A stretch of 64,000 nt of DNA from Branchiostoma belcheri (Eukaryota > Chordata > Leptocardii > Amphioxiformes > Branchiostomatidae). The notes below the pieces were generated by a model. That model was not told the DNA's origin, did no database searches, and saw nothing but the letters and a program-made list of their open reading frames with translations. The DNA lies in contig NW_017802813.1 in assembly GCF_001625305.1 (NCBI RefSeq), positions 502,364 to 566,363 of the forward strand. The letters run 5' to 3'. Made by a program: the position numbers and the translations under genes. Shown one piece after another: positions 23,901 through 34,300 of the stretch (the stretch's first letter is position 1; every line of letters begins with the position of its first letter).

Positions 23901-24533
23901 CCAAACATTTAAGGTCAATGACCTGGACCAGATGGCTGTCACCATGGTAACTGGTGCTATGGTGTCGGATTACATCATGTAGCAAGCCGGCAGGACAAGG
24001 GCTGGCCGCCATATCATGTATCAATTTGTTTAAGTAAGAATAGATAGAACAGTAGTACTTTGTCAGGCTAGACCTAGAATCGTCCAAACAAACAAACAAA
24101 CAAACAAACAAACAAACCTTGAGTACACAACAGCATCCACCAGGCCATCTGCAGTCACCGCCATACCAGACGTATAGCGGGAGGGATTACCCGAGTACAG
24201 CGCTATGGCGTCTGGACCGTTTTGGAACAGATTAGAAGAGCTCGCAAGTACAAACTGTGGCGTCGGGTCAACATTTCCCGACCCTATCACGAAATACCCA
24301 AAGGCGGGAATGGACTGTCCGGTCAAACGAATGACGTCATACGCGACGTCGCCGTTTCCGTTGTAGAGAACCAGCGTGTAGGTGTCCATGGCAACGGTCT
24401 CGTTCCCAGTGTTGTGCAGTTCGATGAACTCGACGTTGTCAGTCCCAGGGTTGTCTGCGTTGATTTCGTTAATGATTAGTGCCGATGACGTCAGCTGCAC
24501 CACGGCTAAGAGTATAGCCAGTTGATGCTGCAT
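20956..24533 (-). CDS. LTD-A: GPI-type lamin-tail-module protein
   Basis: Exons in transcript order: 24533-24118, 23801-23611, 22915-22480, 21982-20956; phases agree and give 689 aa. Residues 1-18 (MQHQLAILLAVVQLTSSA) form a signal peptide. Two modules follow, each with a lamin-tail-like (LTD) fold signature: INEINADNPGTDN-EFIEL, VLYNG, GYFVIGS and QNGPDA(I/V)ALY. Each ends with a LTPGQ..HEDE...ESLSRCGG...PTPG..NSC segment holding two cysteines. From about residue 409 comes a Thr/Ser/Pro-rich stalk with four TTPDFNQHTT-type repeats. The protein ends in a hydrophobic segment with no cytoplasmic tail, as in GPI-anchor signals. LTD domains are known in lamins and many secreted proteins; this protein's role is unknown. 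The gene is head-to-head with LTD-B and shares its exon-1 length (416 nt). Confidence 0.82.
23885..24020. repeat. Dispersed repeat, copy 2
   Basis: Counterpart of 12012-12150: 'aggtcaatgacctggaccaga', 'caccatggtaa', 'ttacatcatgt' and a shared downstream 'aagtaagaat'. It lies in intron 1 of LTD-A, next to a (CAAA)n run (24085-24117) that abuts the exon-1 splice donor. Confidence 0.65.
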
Positions 24534-24780
24534 CTTTACAGTTGGCTCTTTCTATTTCATAAAAATGCTGGCATAAAAATTACTAGAACACAAAATATGA
24601 ATTTACTTGGATTCATAAGAAAGACACATCATTTGTTACGGCAATATTTAGAATGATTACAGTACTGAGAAGCACAAGGGAGAAAGTCCGGTTATATGAC
24701 AAACTCTTTGAAACTGCAGTAAAGTAATATCATGTGAAAAGTTGTGAGGAAGAGGAAGAGAGATCAAGTCAGACATGTTT

Positions 24781-24861
24781 TTTCATTCTTCTGTCAGCAG
24801 TGCCACATTTCAGTTCCCGGAATTTAATTAGGAACTGAAATTTGGCAGTTGGAATGAAAGT
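24781..24861. repeat. Small hairpin element, copy 1
   Basis: TTTCATTC...TGCCACATTTCAGTTCC pairs with GGAACTGAAATTTGGCA...GAATGAAA, leaving a short AT loop. The same inner arms recur at 27154-27203, so this looks like a tiny foldback repeat family. Confidence 0.65.
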
Positions 24862-24871
24862 GTGTGTTTTA

Positions 24872-25822
24872 GTGCAGTTTTTAGGGCTTGGAAACCCGAT
24901 TTTTCGGGTCAAGTCAATATTCTAGTCACTTCTCTACATACTGAGTTGAAACCATACTATCCCAATTTGCTACCCTCATGGAGCAACAATTCTCAAGATT
25001 CTGACGGATAATGGTTACTGGATCGAAGGGCCCTGGGCTGATTTTAGGGAACCACCCAGAAAATAAAGGACTCATCTTGGAGCTTGTTTCTGCAGTTTTA
25101 AATGTCCAAAGTATGAAATAATGATTGAAAATGTGCTAATATAATGTGAAGCAGTGTGTGTCAATATCATAAAGATTGCCTTATTCAGAATATTTCCAGT
25201 TTTGCTGCCCTGCTGAATCGTATTGGAGGCCTTTAAGGGTGACGGCCCGATTTGAAGGCTTATATACAAGTCTTCATTTCTTATCAGCTCTCTTGTTTAC
25301 TGACAAAGCCACTCCCATGGGTTGGGTGCTTATACATTTATTGCAGGATATCCGTATTTGAGCAAACGTTAATTACTCGCATACTGTATGTTGTAAGATT
25401 TCGGTGTGATAACACCTTCCGGTAATAAGTCATACATCTATGAGGAAACAGTAACAGGCTCGATGTTTTGTTAAATTTAATGGCATCCAATTCTCAGATT
25501 TCAGGGCGACACTGAAACTGAAAATACTCTGAATAAGGCAATCTATATGATATTAACACATACTGTCCCATGGCAATATTAGCACATTTGAATCAGTATT
25601 TCATACTTAAGGCATTTAAACCAAGCCCCAAGATCAGTCCTTTATTTTCTGAGTGGTACCATTGAAATCAACCCAGGCCCTTTCAGTAACCGTTTTTCGT
25701 CAGAATTGTTGGCATTTTTGCTCCATGAATGTCGATATACATTGGGACAGTGTTGTTTAAACTTAGTCTGTGGCTGGAACATTGACTTTGAAAAATCTGG
25801 TTTCTAAGCCCTAAAACTGCAC
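24872..25822. mobile_element. 951-bp foldback element with long imperfect arms
   Basis: The outer 25 bp (GTGCAGTTTTTAGGGCTTGG at 24872) recur in reverse at 25799-25822. The inverted similarity then continues inward for about 330 bp on each side, through 'gagcaa..attctgacg', 'ggttactg', 'agaaaataaaggact' and 'gattgccttattcag'. A central loop of about 290 bp remains. No long reading frame is present. It lies between the two LTD genes. Confidence 0.75.
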
Positions 25823-26700
25823 TGGATGCCTTTAACATGTCCTGACCAGGGATTGTTAATTCTGCTGTACTGAAACAATGTTGATATAACCTCCAGCTTC
25901 TGTTTGCACACCTCGTACACCCCCTTAGGCAAAGACAACTGCCGTTTGGGAATTATAAGATAGCTACCCACTATTTCCCAGAATAATAAGTCATATACAT
26001 TCATGTTTCTTTTTTGGGTGAGATATTCCGTAACATGCTTAGCGATTATACTGTAATCCATAATCTGGGGAAAGACGTTTTGTGAGGTTTCAATGTACCA
26101 CCATACGTAGAGCTTACCAAGCCTTAACATTTCTACAACTCAAGTAACTTATACAACAACATATAACCTATAGCAATAAATTATATATCTCAAAAGGACT
26201 CTGGAAAAATGTAAGTTATCCTACCTTTTTGCTTGATCAATTCTCTTTCTGAACAGCACTTATTCTGTGAGCCGCCTTTGCGTTAGGCGGCGTGGCTACT
26301 AAAACATGAGAATTGTCTTTCTCTGCAGACTATATACATATACCTGACGTCCTTACCGGCTTCCAAACGTATCAGGTTTCAACAGTTCTCTGTCTAACAG
26401 TAAATTGAACCATTGTTATCTATCTGTCAGCTTAACCATTGGGTAAATGAAAAGTGTTGTATAGGGTGGGGACATGTCATGTGGCGTTGACGTGGATGGA
26501 AAAGAGGCGTTTATGGTACATATATACTTAGTCACGGTAACGCCTAGTGAGATTGACTAGATTGGTTATGTGACTATATTTCACTTCATACCATAGGTAA
26601 CTACTACTAGTGTACTGTATACTACTCCCTTCCACTCCAATCTATAGTAGCTATTTTAATTCTGCTGCGCCCAAGTTAATGTCGCAAGTTGATCAACCGT

Positions 26701-26890
26701 GGGGTCGTGTAGCGTAGCGGCAGAGTGCTCGACTCAGGAATCAAGAGGTCCCGGGTTCGAGTCCTGACATGTCACCGATCTTGTGCCCTTGGGAAAGGCA
26801 CTTTACACGACTTTCCTCACTTCGCTCAGGTGAAAATGAGTATTGTATTGTCCCCTGGCAGTGGCATTGGTAGTGGCATTAATATAAGTT
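26701..26890 (+). mobile_element. tRNA-derived SINE, plus orientation
   Basis: The head contains an A box (TAGCGTAGCGG, 26710-26720) and a perfect B box (GGTTCGAGTCC, 26754-26764). A body follows with 'cttgtgccct', 'aaaggcactt' and 'tgaaaatgagtattgt', shared with the reverse copy at 9188-9440. There is no convincing tRNA acceptor-stem closure, so it is not a functional tRNA gene. Confidence 0.8.
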
Positions 26891-27153
26891 GAAAAAACTT
26901 GAGTGTGCCGTCACCACGTCTTATGATTAGATGTTGGAATATAAAAAAAAAAGTTGATCGACGCCATTTCTCGCCCTCGTTGAAACTGGGGAAAAGTTGT
27001 GAGTAAGAGACACTTCCTGAAAACAGATGCGCAAAGTCGACTGAGAAAAAACGGAACATTTACGTATGATTCAAGCTATTCGTAAATACAATGTGTCGGA
27101 TTTCAGACAGTAAGATATCAGATTGGACGTTGTTGTAGTCAATCTTCCTCCCG

Positions 27154-27203
27154 CAGTGCCAAATTTCAGTTCCCTGGAATTTAGGAACTGAAATTCGGCA
27201 TTG
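27154..27203. repeat. Small hairpin element, copy 2
   Basis: CAGTGCCAAATTTCAGTTCC is followed after about 10 bp by GGAACTGAAATTCGGCATTG, a near-perfect stem of 20 bp. The arms match the hairpin at 24781-24861. Confidence 0.7.
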
Positions 27204-28500
27204 GGGATAAGAGGGTGGTGTCTACAGACCACTGGATAGCCAGATTGAAACAATGTATAGCCAGACTGAATAATGCTTTTCCCCTTATCTTTAAGCACTC
27301 AGTAGTGGTGCGTCGTTTTAGTGGTGCGAAACGAAAAGAGAGGTACGAAACACCACAAAAAAGCGGATGCCAGACATCTACTTTGGAGATCAGCCAGCAT
27401 CAAGGAGGTTTAAAAAAAGGTTTGCCAGCATGAAAAGATTTTCCCTCCTATGCAGCGTCTTATTGGAGACTGCACATAACGGGACAAGTCCCGGATGTTT
27501 GGCACAGGAAATGTTCACGTTCCCAGGGGTCAGGAAAGTCAAGGCGGTGCCAGCCGGTTCTGTACAAACTTTCAAACACGTCACAGGAAGTCTCGTTCCC
27601 TGAAGATTTTGTAATAACAACAGTTCTCGTTTCTTAGTAGGGCACACTTGCAGCAAATTTGTGGAGCAGACCTGTGTGAGGGTGGTTGCTGAGATATTTT
27701 TCTGAGGTAAATATCTGTTTGCTAATTACACTAAGTGGTTATGTTTCTTAGTTTGGAGAGGGGGAGGGGGCACTGGCTTGCACGTGTACATGTTAGAGAG
27801 TTTGTGTGTTCAAAACAATCTGTGTCAAGAAGATTACATCGATTTATAAGATTTTGTGCGTGTGGTCTGGGTAGGTCTTGGAAAAGGGAGACACTGTTAT
27901 ATCTTGGTCACTACAAGTAATTGTGTATTACATGTATTTCGGACGACGTACCCTATATACTTGGACTTTACTCCACAGTGTATGAGTCTACTCTAGGGCA
28001 ACGTGGTGAGGTGATTACGTTATCAACACAGCAGGGGCACGACGCAGGCGTGTGTAGGGCGTGTACGTGACGTCACGTGGTTTGTGTACAGTACATGACA
28101 TATTAAAGCAAAGATGTGGTATCATACAAAATGTATTTAGTGACAGAGTGATGCTATCATTCTGTGTACATGTCGCCAAGTTTGCTGCGGTCAACTAGTG
28201 TGTAAAATTTCTTAGTTTCTAACTACCGGTCTCCTACGCAGACCTATTCCCGACATGATCCCAAGGCTACTAGTATTCGTTTTGCCGTAGCTCTGTGTGG
28301 GAGAATGCCTAACTAGAAAAGACCAGGGTTACCTGAAAAACGGGTTATTGGAATGATTCTGGTAAGTTAAAATAGCAGTAAAACGAAGAAGAATATTTTG
28401 CCATTCATTTCTATAATATGATGTGCATTTCTCTCTTCCCAGCCTATAGCTAGCGCTAGTCCACTATTCTCTCTTGTTTTGTGTACTGACTCAGGGTTTA

Positions 28501-28547
28501 CCATGAAGGTAGAATTTGAAAAGGCCTGTTCAATTCTACCTTCATGG
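28501..28547. repeat. Perfect 16-bp inverted repeat hairpin
   Basis: CCATGAAGGTAGAATT at 28501-28516 is exactly reversed at 28532-28547, with a 15-nt spacer whose edges also pair partly. It is single-copy in this window. Confidence 0.75.
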
Positions 28548-31389
28548 GTTTACAAAGTACATTTGTACATGTGATGTAGGCCTCAGCTTGCACATGGGGC
28601 TTGGTTGAGTGAAACGTGAAGACGACGTGATTCTGCCTTTCTTAGCCTCTCAACTGGCTTCGCGCGAGGAGTTTATAAATGTCATTCTGACTTTCTACCG
28701 AAAACTACGTACTATTTCACAATTGTTTCCATGTTTTGCTGTATAGTACAAATGTGTTAGATGGTTCCAATTGGAAAATGGTCCATAATAACTTAAGATA
28801 CGGTAATGTCAAAACGCCACCCAAAAGGCCTGCTAACATGCTATGGAGGCTGCTATCCAATTGGCCAATCAACGACCTCCGTCTGCCAATCTCTGTCCCA
28901 TGTCTAGTTTTGGCGGGAAATCTCGTGCCGTGCACTTTAAATTAGTCAGCCATTATTTGGCCGCCATCAAACACAAATTGCTCCGTCACCACGGATTGTG
29001 AAAGGTTGGTCAACAAGAACTGGTGCCATATCGTGATAACACTACTTGTCCTTTCCCGCCTAAAACACACAGCGTCTGCGAATCGTCCAGGGACAGTCAT
29101 TTCGTAGTGTCCCATTTTACAGTGACATCTTGACAGAGTTAGGAAAGTACTGTTGAGGAGATTGTCACCAAGTTGCTTTCTTGTAGGTGGGTGTAGAATT
29201 TTTTCTCATTCTTCTGTAGTTAAGGATTTATGGTAGTAGGACAGGGCCTACAAAGACTGTAAACTGGTAAACATTGATATGCTTTGTACGTGGCAGGAGT
29301 TACCCAGAGTCACGTACCAAGTGACAGTTACCTTTTTGTAGTTAACGGACCATACTTTGTAGAGATATATGCCTTCATGATTATACATGAATGTTTTATG
29401 TTGGACTATTTGTAGACCTGCTACAACAGAGAGTTTAGAGAGCTAGTGATTGTCAGGACTGGCGCCAAAAATCTCAAAATGGCGCGAAATGTCCAATACT
29501 CAATGCACAAAACCTATGCTATTACAATGCTGATAACTTTGCCTAAATGTTAGACATATGTTGAACACGTGTGTCATCTCGCCTGTCACTACTAGTACTT
29601 TAGACCTTGCGTTTACTGTAAGAATTCACCATAGCTACTATTATGTGTCATTTTACTTGGGCCAAGGGCGTCACGTTAACTCACTTCATATTACATGTAT
29701 ATGATAACTGTAGTAGACCTTACGGAAGCTTCTGAACTTATACCAAAATATTACGTTGCGTACAATGCTGAATAGTAATTGTGGAATCATAAGTTAAATA
29801 AGTACGATATTCCCATCTGTAAATACGTTCTCTTTGTTTCTTGTTGACTATGTGACGCCATATGCTATGTACTACTAGTACATAATAGTGTCGCGGGGGA
29901 GGGCGATTGTCTTGGGTGTTCTCCGGAAAGCATTTAAGACCGTGTCAGTCTCAGTAAGGACGTTATATTAAGTCCTTGGTCTTAGTCACGCCGTCATTAT
30001 TTCCCAAGACGATAAATTTAGCTATTAGATTGGCTGTGGTTTTCAAATTACATGTTGTTTTTCTTGAGTCAATTTACCATTTGGTCTTTGAATCCTTTCT
30101 ATCAACAGTCCTATCTGCCAAAACCGACATCCTTGAAGGGGCACCATTGTACGTTTAGCTATGTGACCTTCATGACCTTTGTACCTTCGTGCAGACTGCA
30201 ATGTTGTGCCTTCACCCTTTGTGGTGAAATTCTTCGCTTAGGCCCCTGTCACGTACGTCTTACGACAAATATACGACATTCGTAAGGCAGTCGTTTCATA
30301 CAAAATTCAGCTGTCTTGTGGCGGGAAGGTTTTGGTAGATCGTTGTCAATGGCCATTTCTGTCATAACTTCCGTGATATCCATACGACAAAATGCGTACG
30401 ACGAGTGCAACTGTACTTTTACGGGAAATTACTTAATCATTGAAACGTTTTCGTCATTGTCTGCCAAGTTCGTACTCGCCCTTTGCCCGTTATAGGGACA
30501 TTACGCCCGCTATTGGAAAGCTATTTTGCCCTGCTTGTCTGCAGAGCTTTTAGTACAGTTCCTGAGTGCTACATGTGCAGCACGTGTTCATGTCCCAGAC
30601 GTGAGAGCTTCACGTGAACAGCACGCTCATAGTGCAGCTGAATCAATACACTTTCAAGTACGTAATGTTGAAACAAAGGGCCTACTGCAAAGAGTCATAA
30701 CGTGGTTCAACCAAGGACAAAGTGCTTTATATCACATAGTTGGCAGGTGGGTAAAAGAGGGAATGGAAATGATATAATAGATATAAAATAGATATCTTAA
30801 CCTCCACGACGATACGGTTAAAGTGAGGGAATGCTGTAGCATGTTCTAACCTCCCCGTTTCTTTTCTGACAAACAATCTGTCTCAAAGGCAGTTAGAAAT
30901 GTTACAACCTCTACTTGAAAACTGATAAACGTACGCCACGTGCCGAGGTTAGATGATAGAATGTGCTTACTTTTCACCTTTTTAACTATTGTCGTCTTCT
31001 GAACGTGCTGCCTTGAGCATGAAGAGTACTTCAGACCAGACTTTGCTCTCCTATTGAGCTTTTAAAACCCACGACAACTTGTTCAAATACGATCAAATAC
31101 AGGGGCACAAAGTTCTGTCTGAACTCCCACCTTCTAAATAGACCATGCGCACAGCGTTGTTAAAACTTGAGTGCCGATACATTGTGTGTGTATTTTATAT
31201 GTATGTTGTATATGGGCGAGTTATGCCTGAAATAAAGAAATAAATAATGTTTTGTGTCTGTTTTGTCTCACAGCTGATCATGAAACCCGAAATGCCATGT
31301 CCACGTACATCTAAGGACGCGTAGTGGTGCAGCATCATTTTAAGTGACCAGGGGTTTTCTTTTAACTTTATTTTCAGAGAAACGAAAAG

Positions 31390-34300
31390 ATGCTGCCCAG
31401 ACTCCTGTCCCTGTTGGCCATGCTTCACATCGTGTCGTCTGGCGTCATAATTAACGAACTGAACGCCGACAACCCCCAGTCAGACGACACGGAGTACATC
31501 GAACTCTACAACACCGACAACAGCGTCGTCGCCTTGGATACCTACGTAGTCGTTCTGTACAACGGCGCCGACGATACAGCGTACGACGTGATATACTTGA
31601 CGGGGAAAAGCATCCCGGCACGGGGGTATTTTGTGATAGGGTCGAGCAACGTGGTACCCAGGCCCGACTTCGTCCTGCCTACGGATTCTAACCTTTTCCA
31701 GAACGGTCCTGACGGAGTGGCCCTGTATAACGGGGACCCCGGGAGTTTTACCGTGGGGATGGATGTGACGAGAGGGGGACTTGTAGATGCTATCGTCTAC
31801 TCAAGGTAGATATATGACTTTTTTTATTTTCAAAAGGCGGGGTGCAGAAAATAGAGTGATGGTGATTAAACTTAGAGTGATGGAAACACAAAATCGTAGA
31901 TTTCAGTAGACATTCGGGAGGTGTTTAGTTTTTTTTGAATGTATTGGAGCTGTTGAGGGGATTGCACGAACTTCTTGAATTCCTCAACGTACCGCCCACT
32001 TTAATTAATACTCCCATCCGGTCGGCACGTGCTGGGTAACCTTCAGACTTGACCTCCATGTCAATCAACTGTATCCAAATATCCACCCACTTTCCCTGCA
32101 ACCCTCTGCAAATCCACAAAAATCCACTTATATTAGATATTTTTAGGGACTTATATTTCTGACTACATAATAAATCATTTCTGAGCTCGAGCCTCTCTCT
32201 ACATGTATTGTTCTAATGATGGTTGACGTGTGTACGATTCTGTCCCCAGGTATGCCGATAGGCCAGCAGACGGTCTGATCGCCATCCTCCTTCCTGGCCA
32301 AAGTGTCGTCCTCGAAGACGAGAACTTCGACGTCCTGGACGAGTCCCTCAGCAGATGTAACGGCACAGACGCGCTCAACACCGCCCAGTTCAGCACCAGC
32401 TACCCATCCCCGGGCGCCGCGAACAACTGTACCCTTCCCCCGGGAGGTACGGTCACCCCGCCCGCTACCGTCCCGACCACCACCCCGGCGGGCGGCGGGG
32501 CTACTGCTAACCCCGTCCCGGACGTCGTCATCAGCGAACTGAACGCCGACAACCCCGGGGCGGATGACCAAGAATACCTGGAACTACGCAACAAACGTTC
32601 CGTCACGGTCTCCCTCAGAAACTTTGTGGTCGTCTTCTACAACGGCGCGAACAACCAGGCTTACTACGTTCTGGACTTATCCAGCTACTCTATCCCCGCT
32701 CGTGGTTTCTTCACCATTGGTTCAGCTAACGTCAACCCTCAACCAGACATTGTAACGACTGATCTAAACATTCAGAACGGTCCGGATGCCGTGGCGCTTT
32801 ACTATGGAGACCCTAATAGCTTTACCGTCGGCATGACGGTGACTAACACCAACCTTCGCGATGTCTTGATCTACTCCAAAAGAGCTGGCGACACGGTAGC
32901 TGGTCTCACGGACGTCCTGGCTCCCGGTCAACAACTTGTTGTCGAAAACGAGCAGGCTGTTGCCGATGACGAGTCTATAAGTCGGTGCGGTGGCCTCGAC
33001 GCGAACACTCTGTCTCAGTTCCAGGTGACGTATGCCACTCCAGGTGGGGAGAGCAACTGCGCTCCTCTGCCGACGGTCACGACTTCAAATCCAACGGTCA
33101 CAACGGCCACCCCGCGACCGACCACGCGTCCGTCGACGTCCGCCCCAAACGTCGTCATAAATGAGGTAAACGCCGACAACCCTGGCACGGATGACCAGGA
33201 ATACGTCGAACTTTTAAACAAAGACTCCACGTCCGTCAATCTCAACGGGTTAGTTCTCGTGTACTACAACGGCGCAAATGACCAGGCCTACGCTGTGATA
33301 GATCTCTCAGGTGGGACCATACCAGCTAACGGGTTCTACACTATCGGCTCCAGCAATGTCGTGCCTCGGCCTAACGTGGTGAGCGACACTTCGATCCAAA
33401 ATGGACCCGACGCTGTGGCCTTGTATTACGGAAACGCTGCCGACTACATCGTAGGCATGCCGGCCTCGCGGGCCAGCCTGGTCGACGCCGTCTTGTACTC
33501 TAGCAGAACTGGGTCTACCGCGGACTCTCTTATGGCTACTTTGGCACCGGGGCAGCAACTGGTGTACGAAAACGCAGCGGGTACCGATATAGACGTGTCG
33601 GCCAGTAGGTGCGGCGGTTTAGACGCTGTGACGATGTCCGCGTTCCAGGCTACCCGTCCGACTCCGGGAGGAGAAAACAACTGTGCCGCCCTCCCCACAG
33701 TTGCCCCCACTACCCCCATCACCATTCCGTCCATCATAATTAATGAGTTAAACAGTGACACGCCGGGGACAGACACACAGGAGTACATCGAGCTCTACAA
33801 CAGGGACAACACAAATGTTGATCTGAGCGATTTTCAACTTGTGCTCTACAACGGAGCCGATAATCAAGCTTACTTGGTTATTCAGCTGACTGGGTCAATC
33901 TCGGCGCACGGTTATTATACCATTGGGTCAACAAACGTCCAACCTCGTCCTAACTTGTTATTTACCAATACAGAGAATGTTATACACAATGGCATCGATG
34001 CGGTGGCACTGCACTATCGGCGAAGCGACATAGTCGTGGGTACAACCGTTAGCACTGTCGGACTTGTAGACGCGTTGGTCCATACCAAATACGCGCCCCG
34101 TACAGAATCAGGCTTGATCGCTGCGTTAACTCCAGGACAAGACCCGGCTTTAGAACTGTCTTACGTAGCTGCTGGAGACGTCTCTCTTGGTAGATGCTCC
34201 GGAAACGATCCTCTGACACTCTCACAGTTTCGCATGACGATGCCCACGCCCGGAGCCCCTAACAACTGCCAGCCCCTCGCCACGCTACCGCCCCGCACCA

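Larger units (their letters stand above)
25823..31376. other. Intergenic region between the LTD genes
   Basis: About 5.5 kb with a SINE and two hairpins (listed separately) and no supported exon. LTD-B exon 1 is preceded by a strong acceptor (ctttattttcag, ending 31377), so a non-coding first exon and the promoter must lie somewhere here. I could not place them. Short open frames in this stretch lack splice or similarity support. Confidence 0.45.

Noticed and set aside
26701-26775. Functional tRNA gene
   Set aside because: A and B boxes are good, but the acceptor stem does not close. The sequence continues into a SINE body shared with 9188-9440.
28501-28547. microRNA precursor
   Set aside because: The hairpin is only 47 nt with a 16-bp stem, shorter than a usual precursor, and the flanks do not pair.
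30526-30777. 83-codon open frame upstream of LTD-B
   Set aside because: No recognised family and no splice or promoter support; the codon pattern looks random.
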